The notes under the pieces were generated by a model. The model searched no databases. It saw nothing but the letters and a program-made list of their open reading frames with translations, and was not told where the DNA came from. A DNA stretch of 38,751 nt from a virus, in the IMG/VR virus record IMGVR_UViG_3300011115_000191, positions 1 to 38,751 of that record. One strand, given 5' to 3'. Position numbers and translations under genes: made by a program. Positions 23,901 to 32,088 of this stretch are shown piece by piece (within the stretch, counting starts at the first letter, position 1; every line of letters begins with the position of its first letter).

Positions 23901-26846
23901 ATTTTCTACTAATGAATCGACACCCGCTTGAAGCTTTGCTAACTCGCTAATTTTGCGTTGGTTTACGGGTTTGCTAAGTTCTCCCGGCCCACCAAGCTTG
24001 GTCATACCACGCTTAATTTCCGTACCAAGCAGCAACCGAAGTTTGCGTTCTGCCCTCATCCACGGCGCTATTTGTTCTTTAGTAGCACCTTCTTGAACCA
24101 TTTTTGATATTTCCGCACCAATAGCTGCAATTCTTCTACGCGCAGCCGCTTGCCTTGCGTTATCAGGTTTTGGTTTAGCCCTAAGCAAAAGGTTGTTTAG
24201 CGCTTTACGCAACTTACCTAAAGCAACTGTTTTACGAGTGCTTTCATCAAAAGATTTTGAAAGGTTTTGACGCGCAGCGGTTTTATTAGCTTCAGTAGCA
24301 TCAAAATATAAAGACCACAAATTTTCAGTTTTTTGAAGTTTGCCCAACGAAGCCAACCGCGCATCAACTTCTGTTCCAGCGGCATTAACAATTGTATCTA
24401 TAAGCGCTTTACCTTTTTCTTCGTAAGCACCTTCGTTTTTAATTGTTGTATTTGTTTTTCCTTGGCGCAAAAGTTCAATCAAATTGCCAAGTTCAAACAT
24501 TGCATTTTTACGTTCTTCAGCGCTTTTGTTAGCGGCTGCTTGAGCTTCAACAACTTGACGCTGCTTTGAAGCTTCATTAACTTCTTTACCTAAGGGTGCT
24601 TTTGTAAGCATCTCTTCGGCGGGGGTTTGTTGCAGCGTTGTTTGCGCGGCGTCACGTAGCTGGTTAAGCTCATGCAACGTAGCTTCCATGCGCACAAAAC
24701 GGTTTCCTGCGGGAGTAAGATGTCCGTTTTGAATTAATTCTTTGTTTGGAAATACCCGTTTACGAAATTCTTCCAAGCTTTTTATTTTAGCGTTCAATAC
24801 CGGCAACGCCGTTTCAGCATCGTCCGTATTTTTAAGGTCAAGCGCTTTATTGTCTGGAACTTTAATACCAAAAATATTGGCAACTTGAGGTGTAATTTGT
24901 TGATCGTTAAGGGCCGTATCTATTTGCTGATATGCACGAGCCGCGCCTAATGACGTTTTACCGGTGCCAACAACAACCGTTTTTAAAGGGTCTTCAAGCA
25001 ATTGCTGCGCTTGCTGAGTGCCTTGTTCAAAGCCAAGATTGTTTAATTGTTCTGACAATTTAGCTTTAAATGCTTCTTTCCTATCAGCAGCGGCGGCGAT
25101 TCTTTCTGCGTTTATATTTTCTTCTGCTTGTGGCCCTAAACGTGTTTGAAAAGCGGTGAACCCTTTTTCCATTTCTGCACGTTTAACGGCCCGTTCTTTT
25201 TCTGTAGTGCCTTTAGTTAATGGAACCCCCGCTAACAAATCACCGGTTGTATCAACCTGCGCGTTGTATGGGGCAAGCTTGGCTCCAATAGCCAGCATCT
25301 TTTGCCAATCACCAGCTTGTGCGGCAGCGTCATATTGTTTCTGCAAAGCTTGTGCTTGTTTGTCAGACACCGGCAACGGCGCTTGTTTTAACAGCTTATC
25401 AAGTTGTTTAATCTGATTATCAACGGTCAGACTTTGTTGATACAGCGCTTGCGCAGCAACAGGGTTTACTGCGGCAACTTGCTGCATTTGCGTAGCTAAC
25501 GCATCACTTTTTTCTTGCAACGCATCACGTTGCTGTTGCAACGCTTCGGGGTCTTTAAGCTGCTCACTTAGACGGTTAAAGTCGTTACGCAAAGCAGACG
25601 CGGTTTGTGTGTCACCTTGAGCTTCGGCATCTCTGATCTGCGTGTACAACTGCTGCATCGACTGTTGAACCGGCAGCGCTGATGCTTCCCCTTCAAACAA
25701 CCGCCCTTGAGGGCCAACTGCTTGGGGGGCTTCAATCGCCGCTTGTTGTTGCGCGGCACGGGCTTGCTGAGCTTGTTGAGCTTGAGCGGCTTCCGCAGCC
25801 TGTTGCTGCTGTTGAAGCGCGGCTTGCTGCTGTGCAGCTTGTGCATCTCTGGTTTGCTGCAACTCTTGTAGTTGATCACGCGCTGCGCTGCGACCGCTGA
25901 CTCCACCCACGCCACCAAACAACGCGCCGGGGCCAACAACCCCCACCGCCGTAGCAACATATTCTTTTCGTGCATCTGCATCAAAAAGCGACAGACCTGC
26001 TTGCCAACGCTCAAGCACGGCTTGCGCAGTTTCTGTTGGCATTTCTACTGCAACACCGGTAGCCGCCCCACGCCCAACCGTTTTAGCAAGGCTGCGTTCT
26101 GCGGTTTTAACCAGTTCAGCTTCGGCTTTTTCAACACCAAGTTTAGGTAACGCACTAGCAAAAAGTTTACCAACACCCAAACGACCCAACACAAAAGCTG
26201 TTTCAGCAACATCCAGCGCGGCTTGCGGGGCAGCAGCAGTTGCAGCTTTGCTGTAGTCTAGGGGTTTAGCTTCTTTAGCTTTTTCGTTTTCATCAACTTG
26301 GCGTTCGACGTTTGTTCCAACAAACGCCGGATATGACGCAGCCAACGCGCCCAAAGCCCCGCCACCAATCGTGCCTACCGGCCCCAAAGGTGAACCTGCC
26401 ATTGCACCCAACCGCGCACCACTTGCTACAGCGCCCATCTGCGGCAACGACTCACCAATTTGCCCACGCCACATACCCAACAAAGAACTTAAGCCGCCAC
26501 GTTCTTCAGGTTTTTCACCGCCAAACAGCCCATACTTTTCTTGGGCTGTTTGTACATCTTCCCAGCTAGGAGCTTTTGCAGTCTCCATACGCTTGGCTTG
26601 GGAGCGTTCAATACCCCGTTTTGTGGCTTCATCAGAGAGGCCGAACAGCGGAGCCGCAGCAGTTGAGTACGCAGACTTGAGGGACTCAAGACCAGACTTT
26701 ACGCTTGGTATAAAACCTTCCTCCGCTTTTTTTTCATCTGCATACAGTTTGGGAAACTGATTTTTAGCAAGTTTTATAGCTTCATCATCAGACAACCCGC
26801 TAGGAATTTCAACATATTTGCCAGACGGCGTTTGTAAATACGGCAT
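17961..26846 (-). CDS. Giant polyvalent virion protein, 2961 aa
   Basis: This is the last and largest late gene. The N terminus has IPSGLSDDEAIKLAKNQFP, a short motif I recall from very large podophage proteins. A Gly/Ala-rich hydrophobic region follows at about 130-180 and a Q/A-rich stretch at about 325-375. Roughly 400-1800 is a long charged, coiled-coil region. HELIGHYG at about 1921-1928 is a zinc-peptidase-like HExxH. The C-terminal third contains YIPFYRENPSGEIELIL and ITDFNRRGVAPSIQWANTLY (near 2600), features I associate with LPD38-type polyvalent proteins. It is probably ejected into the host with the DNA. No lytic transglycosylase motif is apparent. The start follows a weak GGAA. 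Confidence 0.85.
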   Translation of the reverse strand: MPYLQTPSGKYVEIPSGLSDDEAIKLAKNQFPKLYADEKKAEEGFIPSVKSGLESLKSAYSTAAAPLFGLSDEATKRGIERSQAKRMETAKAPSWEDVQTAQEKYGLFGGEKPEERGGLSSLLGMWRGQIGESLPQMGAVASGARLGAMAGSPLGPVGTIGGGALGALAASYPAFVGTNVERQVDENEKAKEAKPLDYSKAATAAAPQAALDVAETAFVLGRLGVGKLFASALPKLGVEKAEAELVKTAERSLAKTVGRGAATGVAVEMPTETAQAVLERWQAGLSLFDADARKEYVATAVGVVGPGALFGGVGGVSGRSAARDQLQELQQTRDAQAAQQQAALQQQQQAAEAAQAQQAQQARAAQQQAAIEAPQAVGPQGRLFEGEASALPVQQSMQQLYTQIRDAEAQGDTQTASALRNDFNRLSEQLKDPEALQQQRDALQEKSDALATQMQQVAAVNPVAAQALYQQSLTVDNQIKQLDKLLKQAPLPVSDKQAQALQKQYDAAAQAGDWQKMLAIGAKLAPYNAQVDTTGDLLAGVPLTKGTTEKERAVKRAEMEKGFTAFQTRLGPQAEENINAERIAAAADRKEAFKAKLSEQLNNLGFEQGTQQAQQLLEDPLKTVVVGTGKTSLGAARAYQQIDTALNDQQITPQVANIFGIKVPDNKALDLKNTDDAETALPVLNAKIKSLEEFRKRVFPNKELIQNGHLTPAGNRFVRMEATLHELNQLRDAAQTTLQQTPAEEMLTKAPLGKEVNEASKQRQVVEAQAAANKSAEERKNAMFELGNLIELLRQGKTNTTIKNEGAYEEKGKALIDTIVNAAGTEVDARLASLGKLQKTENLWSLYFDATEANKTAARQNLSKSFDESTRKTVALGKLRKALNNLLLRAKPKPDNARQAAARRRIAAIGAEISKMVQEGATKEQIAPWMRAERKLRLLLGTEIKRGMTKLGGPGELSKPVNQRKISELAKLQAGVDSLVENLVGKQQPKTGNKQAGAFDLVQESFAQAQGRAEDKDSRTQAVNRIDDALAEPVMSPEVRQTLRDAKDFLETSVYGPTPTKQNVIDEAFTLADRVVMGLEANPEQLQKDLATAKQYVGDEAGQKEMFAETRGTTRTTPARFERLRKAQAFNYKQNQAEEAKVERDRIKAENKKKKEPEKEQNTFAKREKEIEKEWRDKTTQINAIREEKLTEIKNKPSRKKADRVLNTALVKQVAKEWADSLNAAASERNRKLKALKIEQEQQEKTPAETTSLESNLKTQQIIKKRLEDKIEVLKFKYNAAHTTFEQELKNLNLKMEMLEEYKTPKFKEWLQQSAFEGFFDSPANFDVEASQIVDSALKGFKSTEFKAWLKQAVFEGYFNELTKTNKTLSAKDALASVKTPKFKSWLEQAKLEGFFSDVKKVDAKVADVLAKTEKAVGKEQAYIKNFAIPELKKSYEAPFKKYKEAILKEQFILESIERYIDKLKTEEQVNRLSKQLDAIEAKVDALSSTAEKQQETLANKIAASFEPYVISTKTFETTLVSVKNAAPGTELGRYESSIKRLNKAIKSVGKALKINVSNIELNDADALQLKALGLSDTLNRTDYQLKAAALFSKLVNKRTNLQQRMTMPVRIEKAPRIEALTPKEERQERIQDIRDVLEGELGTKWLTLTPEEQGKLVREKLIQQKLAETYATTLPARYNTALKEYEGASAAVDQATAQRAALEKQLVGLDKKLKNKKLSADNLKLLTAQRYNIRSAMVKLPAGLKRWTDRLEAAATALDNIKALAKANKIVLSNRKLSVATENKLQKDIRTAYAITERESATGVTGIRTYAKTGISNEAKAPGPVTTTKRGGKKRTEYREATPQDRGVDSKAAADVAARVKKALPKGINFVYAPTMADVPQSMRDAMAEDGVTYAKGAVLPDGTVVVIGEAHKSAADLEETIAHELIGHYGVDTVLGPERMQALVDRLFKQGERHVADVATALNVFPDVETALAAKDLLKNPEIRMMVVREMIAHAAEGRRVAPTFTEQVKGLIRDMIAAVRSLFRNMGLSDMAKRDAKEIQALIRESSRSLAAGQLGAYVSPDGTIVFRGKEGLRPAGMSAESWDIMHSVVAQDRSKIDEIRGNITGLAGMTQFVDRYAPIWAALEKGVAGKKITDLEASQVRYNLSARDKIMNFTRLVAANGALEYKQKGTGANKYWMVETKNKDGANLVKVFKALGESGLAEKDAGDMFTMYMAAQRVKNEKIGVDKLNFGKDKNGNQMLTEAKLQQFEREIAAMPRVKTAFDKARGIYNEYNKGLVDFAEQAGALSKEKADALRATKDYIPFYRENPSGEIELILGNESSPIIVGNLTEQPHLHGLVGGDTAISNIFTSAVQNTNLLTDMALRNIATGSVVDTLRKLGMLETREYKDKQTGEQKESIKVSGMYKGANVIRFRKDGEDIAVRVETKDTMFDGIPPTLLVKGLEGVKTTMPKALELMGLPAQFLRRAVILSPLYPLRQVVKDSFSALGTSGANFIPVVDPFKNIYKSLTGTSREAALLESQGLLGGQVLAGGSKEALSTVLRSVVSGKQSISGLLAFAEAKSMEADVGVRLAAYNSYIKQGLNEMEAWVAANEITDFNRRGVAPSIQWANTLYPFFNAQIQGMSVFIKAMTGKLPYNERLKIQEKFKQRAMAMAAFTVMYAMAMEDDEAYKNATPEQKLNNWFVRVPFFDEPVRIPIPFEFGLLAKAIPEAIYNSVAGDDDVSDIGKALVQMGINSIPGGSSKTIPQFLVPVVEGVTGKDLFTGADVESPRMQALDPAQRYKDTTTELAKTLGSMGIPGVSPVKVDQFIRGVGAQTLLSAVSLADAFFASSAAKEAEKKTSQTAFIGSAFQPNDAGGVINRTYELMQDGERAVNTYKKLNDDGKTAEADAYLNANLQRISIGETYPDFKNNMKQIADDVAQVKASDLVPSEKRKRLDQLRKDQIDIAKQYREIIRKAA
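22660..22940 (-). repeat. Three-copy protein repeat inside the giant gene
   Basis: Three copies of a KFKxWLxQxxxEGFF motif occur in a row: KFKEWLQQSAFEGFF, EFKAWLKQAVFEGYF and KFKSWLEQAKLEGFF. They are spaced 39 and 37 residues apart, at about residues 1300-1395. The DNA copies have diverged, so the duplication is not recent. The segment lies in the lysine-rich coiled-coil part of the protein. Confidence 0.8.
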
Positions 26847-26861
26847 AGCGGTTCCAATCTT

Positions 26862-29678
26862 TTATGATGGGTTTACAACGCGACCTGCAATTTCGGCTGA
26901 ACCCGGCTTTTTATCAAGTTGTACTGAGCTTGTAACAGTTGATGTACCCGTCAACCGATCTATTTCTGATTGATAAATAAGGTCTCTAATTTCTAGAAGG
27001 CTAGCATTTGGATACTTAGTTTTCCATGCTGAAAGTTGCATTGGACTTGCCACTACTTTGGAAGCATTATCAATAGCTTTATCCCGAATTGCTGGAGTAA
27101 TAGCGTTTGGATTTTTAATGTTACGAGCAGTAGCCCTGTCTTTTTCCGCTTCTGCTGGAATACCAACGTCCGCTTGCGCAGTACGCAGTCTGGCTTCCGC
27201 AGTGCCAACCATAGCCTTAGTTAATGAATCTTGACGCAAAATGGCATTTCTTTCAAATTCTATTTGATTTTGTGCAGTCCAATGTCCTTCTTTGATTTTA
27301 AGTTCTCTTTCTTTATGCGCCATTTCACTAGAATGGTTAATAAAATCTATTGCCAATTTAGCGTCACCTTGTTCCATGCCCATCTTAGCGGTTTCCATAC
27401 TAATCTGAGATTGAAGCATGGCACGTTTGGCTTCGTCATTGGTTTTGTTAAGCGCCGTGACTTTAGCAGCGATGTTTTTACCAGCCTTACCCGCGCCTTC
27501 AGCAAAAGTGCGGGAAGTAAGGAACTCTGATGCCGCTTCTAACAACGCAGCACCTTTGTCACTATCAGCCATTGCTTTAGGCATACCCAACTGCTTGACC
27601 GCTTCCGCAATACTATCAAACCCAACTTGACGCCGAGCGTTCATCGCGTCTAAATATCCAAGCCCAGAAGCTTGTTTGGGGGCCGGTGGCCCCGCCTCTT
27701 CCGGCGCTACAGCGGCAATACCTTGCGGTGCTGAAGCAGGGGCGGCAGCTTTTGACGCGTCTATGTTTGCTTGCATCCGCGCCAGTGCGTCAGGGTTAGC
27801 GTTCAGCAATTCCAAACCACTTTTTGGAGTTGCGGCGGGTGTGGTGCGTGGGGCGTTGTTTGTAACAGTGCGAGGAACGTCGCTGCTATCTTTTTGACCC
27901 GCATTTTTAGCAAGCTGCTCTGTAGATGCAGACGGCCCCATATTAAAAGGAGAAATCCGCCGAGCCATGTCCCGCGCTTGTTGATCATCAATTTGCTTAC
28001 TTTGAACTAGCTGACTTAGTTCTTCTTGAGTAGGCAACCTACCATTTTTAAAGTCCGATGCCGCACCCGCTTCCGGGCTATAAGTAAGACCGCCAATGTA
28101 AGGCGCAGCCCTTCCTGCAAAAGACCCTATACGGCTTAACAAAGATGGTGCGGCGGCTGAGACCGGAGGTGTAATAGACGCAGCAGCTTCTGGAGCAGCA
28201 CCTGTAAGTGCTCTATATTTTGCCAGTCTTTCTAACATTTCTTTTCTACTGTTAAAATCAGTAGGTGTCCTACCGTCAAACATATCTGTTTGCGTACCCG
28301 GAACTTGCCCCATGTTTTGAAAGTGCTTCACGTCCCCACCATCAGCGTAACCGATGATGCCACCTTCGGCGGCTTGCACCACGTCGTTCATGTTATCGGC
28401 TTTAAGCGCAGCGATGCCGCCTTGATCTTCGGGTATTGGCACTGCATCTTGACGCCCCTCCATCATCCGGTCGATGACAGACTTGCCTTGATTCTGTGCA
28501 AGCTCACCCTGCGCTTGAATCCCTGACGCGGCAGTGTGGTTTTTTATTGCTAGCGGCAACGCTGCGGCAGCTACCCCCGGAGATATCTCGCTGGGCCGTT
28601 GGCCTTTAACTATGGCATCCAAGTCTTTAGGAGACATCGTCATGGCAAGATCGTATTGCGTTTGTATGGGCATCCCACCGGTAATACCACCACCCGCAAA
28701 GTGTTGAACAGCCCCGCCTTCTTTATACCCTTTGATCACGCCGCCTTCTTTAGCGCCTTTCACTAAATTACTTATGCCAGCCGCGCCCAAACCGTAACCC
28801 ATAATCTGATTGGCAAGAGGTGGTGCGGCTTGCGCGGTTTGCGTAGTGGTAATCCCACCGGTCGGAGTGCCATGCAGAATGTCTGACATGAACCCCATTT
28901 GCTGATACGGATAGTTCTGCCGGTTCAAGAAATCTTGATACGTGTTAGTCAAGTTTTGCTGGTTCAACGCTTGCTGTTGAGCGCCAGCCTGTTGCTGCGC
29001 TCCCGCGATACCCATCTGCTGGTTGTATTGATTCTGACCCAACTGCCCCAGAGTTCCAGCCGCAGTGTTAGCTTGACCGTATCCTTGCAGCCCTTGTGCG
29101 GCGGCAGTTTGCATGTTTTGATTAGCGGTATTGTAAGCTTGGTTGTACGCACCACCAACAAGCTGGTTCTGCGCCAGCATCTGATTCTGTTGGTTGAGGC
29201 TGTTAGCCAGCGTCGCACGGTTACCACCAAACGCACCACCTTTAGTGGCTGCACCTTGTTGCTGCTGACCAGCAATACCATACTGTTGGTTAAGCAACTG
29301 CATTGCCGGATTCAACGTATTTTGCAAATACGGATTCATATATCGAGCAACAGCACTGGGATCAGTGGCCTGTTGTCCATATTGTTGACCCGCCATTATG
29401 CTACCAAGACCGGAAGCATTGGCTAAGTCGGTGCCTTGGCCTAGTTGCCCCGCAGTCTGCATACGGCCAATACTGCCAAACGCTTGCTGTTGCATGGGCG
29501 TAAAGTCAGCAACACGCTGTCCCGTATATTGTTGATACGGGTTTGTATTAACATCTGTCAGCGCTTGTGCTTGACCCAGAAGTTGTTCGGAGTACGGTTG
29601 TGCCCAAACTGGTAAATTAGTCTGATTGACTGTTTGGCTTGTTGGTGCCGGTGCTGGTGAGCTTCCGCCTTTACCCAT
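26862..29678 (-). CDS. Q/N-rich virion protein, probable internal/ejection protein, 938 aa
   Basis: The ATG follows AGGAGA and overlaps the upstream stop by eight bases. Residues 1-300 are rich in Gln, Asn, Gly and Ala with many YGQxN-type segments. Two short glycine motifs occur near 308-332 (EGGVIKGYKEGGAVQHF) and 434-453 (EGGIIGYADGGDVKHF). The C-terminal third is helical and charged. This layout resembles internal virion proteins of podophages that line the DNA-ejection channel. No enzymatic motif is visible. Its neighbour is the giant polyvalent protein, which suggests the two act together. Confidence 0.75.
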   Translation of the reverse strand: MGKGGSSPAPAPTSQTVNQTNLPVWAQPYSEQLLGQAQALTDVNTNPYQQYTGQRVADFTPMQQQAFGSIGRMQTAGQLGQGTDLANASGLGSIMAGQQYGQQATDPSAVARYMNPYLQNTLNPAMQLLNQQYGIAGQQQQGAATKGGAFGGNRATLANSLNQQNQMLAQNQLVGGAYNQAYNTANQNMQTAAAQGLQGYGQANTAAGTLGQLGQNQYNQQMGIAGAQQQAGAQQQALNQQNLTNTYQDFLNRQNYPYQQMGFMSDILHGTPTGGITTTQTAQAAPPLANQIMGYGLGAAGISNLVKGAKEGGVIKGYKEGGAVQHFAGGGITGGMPIQTQYDLAMTMSPKDLDAIVKGQRPSEISPGVAAAALPLAIKNHTAASGIQAQGELAQNQGKSVIDRMMEGRQDAVPIPEDQGGIAALKADNMNDVVQAAEGGIIGYADGGDVKHFQNMGQVPGTQTDMFDGRTPTDFNSRKEMLERLAKYRALTGAAPEAAASITPPVSAAAPSLLSRIGSFAGRAAPYIGGLTYSPEAGAASDFKNGRLPTQEELSQLVQSKQIDDQQARDMARRISPFNMGPSASTEQLAKNAGQKDSSDVPRTVTNNAPRTTPAATPKSGLELLNANPDALARMQANIDASKAAAPASAPQGIAAVAPEEAGPPAPKQASGLGYLDAMNARRQVGFDSIAEAVKQLGMPKAMADSDKGAALLEAASEFLTSRTFAEGAGKAGKNIAAKVTALNKTNDEAKRAMLQSQISMETAKMGMEQGDAKLAIDFINHSSEMAHKERELKIKEGHWTAQNQIEFERNAILRQDSLTKAMVGTAEARLRTAQADVGIPAEAEKDRATARNIKNPNAITPAIRDKAIDNASKVVASPMQLSAWKTKYPNASLLEIRDLIYQSEIDRLTGTSTVTSSVQLDKKPGSAEIAGRVVNPS

Positions 29679-30114
29679 GCTGTTCTCCTAATCCTGCTTC
29701 AGCAGCAGGAAGTTCAAATGTTTGCCACAACGGTTTATGCCCGTCAGTTTTAAATACTTTCGCCCAACCAAGACGGGCCGTTGCTTCAATTCCATCGCAT
29801 TTGCTATCACAAGCCCACGCCTGTAACAGTTTCAACATCGGGTCTTTCCACTCATCCAGATCAACGCCACCGCAGAACGTCATGCACAAAAACTTTTTGC
29901 GGGGGTATGTAACGTAGTTGGTTACAACCGCACCTTTGATCAGCGTGTCTTCAAACGCTATCCACAAGTGATGCTCATAGTCTGTGAGCGCATCCAGAAT
30001 ATCCCCAGCTTCATATCTGCCATGCGTATACTCAGCCGCCCCTTCCAAATACTTTTCAATTTGGGGCCAAAACTGAGTAACCATTGCTGGCGGCACTAGG
30101 CTGACTTGTATCAT
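29671..30114 (-). CDS. GNAT-like protein, T7 gp13-like position
   Basis: The 147-residue product starts MIQVSLVPPAMVTQFWPQIE, has DYEHHLWIAFEDTLIKGAVV and a C-terminal CDGIEATARLGWAKVF. The strand-helix order (a central strand after WIA, then a long helix and EATARLGW) resembles GNAT N-acetyltransferase-like phage proteins. In T7-like phages a protein of this size (gp13) is encoded just before the internal virion proteins. The cofactor-binding loop is not clear, so activity is doubtful. It overlaps its neighbours by four and eight bases. Confidence 0.65.
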   Translation of the reverse strand: MIQVSLVPPAMVTQFWPQIEKYLEGAAEYTHGRYEAGDILDALTDYEHHLWIAFEDTLIKGAVVTNYVTYPRKKFLCMTFCGGVDLDEWKDPMLKLLQAWACDSKCDGIEATARLGWAKVFKTDGHKPLWQTFELPAAEAGLGEQHG

Positions 30115-31394
30115 GCAGGTATGAACTTTGCAGGGTTAATTTGTTTGCCTTGCTTCTTGTTGCCGGTTCTTGCGTGACGAATCTTGTCCATCATAGCGTA
30201 AAGCTGCTTTGCTCCCGCGTCTGTGGAGCCATTACCAAGGTGCGAAACAACATCAGCGGGTATGACAAATTCGCCTTGGGCAAGCGCGGCGCGTTGTGGT
30301 TTTGGCCCTTTAATCACAGCGGGGATTGAGTCTGACATGCCATCCCCCGGCCCTTGAAGCAGTTTACCACCAGCCGCATACTCCCCACCAAGCGCCGCGA
30401 TACCGCCCTGTGCCATTCTGGTGTAGGGGGCTTCTAGCGAGGGGTTGGTGCCGCTTAAAGAAGCAATCAGTTCTTGCAACGCCCGATCCCGATTGAGCAT
30501 GTCTGCGGAATCGTCTTCGTATGGCCCCCCGCGTACGGATGAGCTTTTAGGGACGTAAGACCCTTTTGCCATGCCTTTGATTTCCCCGCCTTCAGCGGAA
30601 TAGTGCGTGATCTTTGGGGGGCCATACGTTCCCGTTTTTTGATCGTATACGTAAGAATACCGATCTCCGGGTGAACCCGCCATTGGGTTATTAGTTAAAG
30701 GCTTTGGTTGCATTGCATCGGCAATCGCGGGGGCAGCGGCGGCACCAATTTTCCCCATGTATTCTCCAGCAAATGTGCCGGGATCAACTGTCTGTGCGCC
30801 TTTAGCCAGTTGATCCAAACTTGACATTTTTGCTGTTTGGGCTTGAATGTCTGCTGCCTGTTGTCCAAAAGCTTGATTAGCGGCTGGCATTGCTTGCTGA
30901 GTTAACTCAGCGGTTTGTTGACCTGTTTGCGCTAGGATGTCTTGAGGAACGTCATACGGCCCCATATTTGTAGCCATATTATTAGCAAGTTGTTCAGGGG
31001 GCTGCAACGCCTGTATACCAGCGTTATTAACAGCCCCAGCGCCTTCAGACATTAAACCCCCGCTTAGTCCCGCCCCGCCATACGCGCCAAGCCCTGCCGT
31101 AATACCTTCACCAATGCTACCAGTACGCGCTGCTTGAAGTCCGCCAATCCCCGCGCCGATCATCCAAGGTGCAACCCCCGGTAGCAACAGTGACGCCCCA
31201 ACGCCAAGTAGCGTTGGCAACATCTTATCCAAAAACCCCGCTTCTGGAAGGCCCGTGTGCGGGTTAAGCGTCAAGGAACCACCTTGCGACATAGCAAGAT
31301 TCTGCATTGCCCCTACTTCGTTAGGGGTCATGTGGACAAGCATTTTGTCGTTGCCACGACCGAGCGATGCGATGCCTTGGGCGATGTCTTTCAT
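30111..31394 (-). CDS. Probable internal/ejection protein, 427 aa
   Basis: I chose ATG 31394, with GAGG five bases upstream, over ATG 31451 inside the neighbouring gene. A Gly/Ala/Leu-rich hydrophobic region (LLGVGASLLLPGVAPWMIGA and after) could insert in membranes. The C terminus has GPGDGMSDSIPAVIKG, then AQGEFVIPADVVSHLGNG and GAKQLYAMMDKIRHARTG. I recall this combination from podophage internal proteins. It shares short EGG-type motifs with the 938-residue protein. An ejection-channel role is inferred from position and composition. Confidence 0.75.
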   Translation of the reverse strand: MKDIAQGIASLGRGNDKMLVHMTPNEVGAMQNLAMSQGGSLTLNPHTGLPEAGFLDKMLPTLLGVGASLLLPGVAPWMIGAGIGGLQAARTGSIGEGITAGLGAYGGAGLSGGLMSEGAGAVNNAGIQALQPPEQLANNMATNMGPYDVPQDILAQTGQQTAELTQQAMPAANQAFGQQAADIQAQTAKMSSLDQLAKGAQTVDPGTFAGEYMGKIGAAAAPAIADAMQPKPLTNNPMAGSPGDRYSYVYDQKTGTYGPPKITHYSAEGGEIKGMAKGSYVPKSSSVRGGPYEDDSADMLNRDRALQELIASLSGTNPSLEAPYTRMAQGGIAALGGEYAAGGKLLQGPGDGMSDSIPAVIKGPKPQRAALAQGEFVIPADVVSHLGNGSTDAGAKQLYAMMDKIRHARTGNKKQGKQINPAKFIPA

Positions 31395-31428
31395 AGGTGC
31401 CTCAAAAGGGTAGGTTTTGTCAATAATA

Positions 31429-32088
31429 TCATGCGGGTAGTGCTGACACAAAGGACAGCGTAGCGATTACAGAAGCCGTGGTTGGGCGGGTGGGGCTTGT
31501 TCCAGCGGCGTAATATTGCAGGGAAACTTGAGCGTCATCCGTAGACCACATTAATTGTAAGTAGTCCCCAGCATTAAGCTGGACAAAGTAGTTCCAAGCC
31601 GCAATGGTATGTCCGTTTACACCACCGTGTTTATTAGGCACCGAAGTGATGCTGTTAGAACCAACCACATCCGCACCGTTTACACGTATCCAGGCATTTG
31701 CGTCATGTATTTGGGTATCGACGTTCTCAAACTGACCAGACCATTGCAGGTTATAAACCCCACTGTTAACCACAGTTATCTTAGAGCTACTTACCATAGA
31801 CACATCGTTGGAATAGTCTGTGACGTTAAACGTCATTATGGTTGCGGTATTAGCAGTAGCGGTTTGATCAACGCCAGACTGAAAAGCACCATAAGGGAAC
31901 CTGACGTATTTCCCACCGCCACCACCTGTGCCTAGCAACAACCCCAGAGCGTTATCCAGCGTGTTGAAATACCGGCGAAGGTCAGCCAGTAGCTGGTTCT
32001 GATAGCGTTGCTCATACTGTAGCGGCCCAACCGGTAAGTTGGGAGCCTTTGGGGGCAGCAGGGTATTGGGTGGGATAGCCACGGTCAA
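31429..32088 (-). CDS. Tail appendage protein with jelly-roll (C1q/TNF-like) domain
   Basis: A TTG at 32088 overlaps the upstream stop; a GTG at 32082 is also possible. The first 60 residues form a helical anchor (YEQRYQNQLLADLRRYFNTL). A short Gly run follows, then a beta-rich domain with SGVYNLQWSGQFENVD, AWNYFVQLNAGDYLQLMW and a final ASVIATLSFVSA strand. This pattern is typical of jelly-roll domains in phage appendages. It probably helps bind the host surface. Confidence 0.75.
   Translation of the reverse strand: MTVAIPPNTLLPPKAPNLPVGPLQYEQRYQNQLLADLRRYFNTLDNALGLLLGTGGGGGKYVRFPYGAFQSGVDQTATANTATIMTFNVTDYSNDVSMVSSSKITVVNSGVYNLQWSGQFENVDTQIHDANAWIRVNGADVVGSNSITSVPNKHGGVNGHTIAAWNYFVQLNAGDYLQLMWSTDDAQVSLQYYAAGTSPTRPTTASVIATLSFVSALPA

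Noticed and set aside
31395-31428. TTGACA on the minus strand as a promoter for the internal-protein gene
   Set aside because: No -10-like hexamer follows at 16-18 bases.
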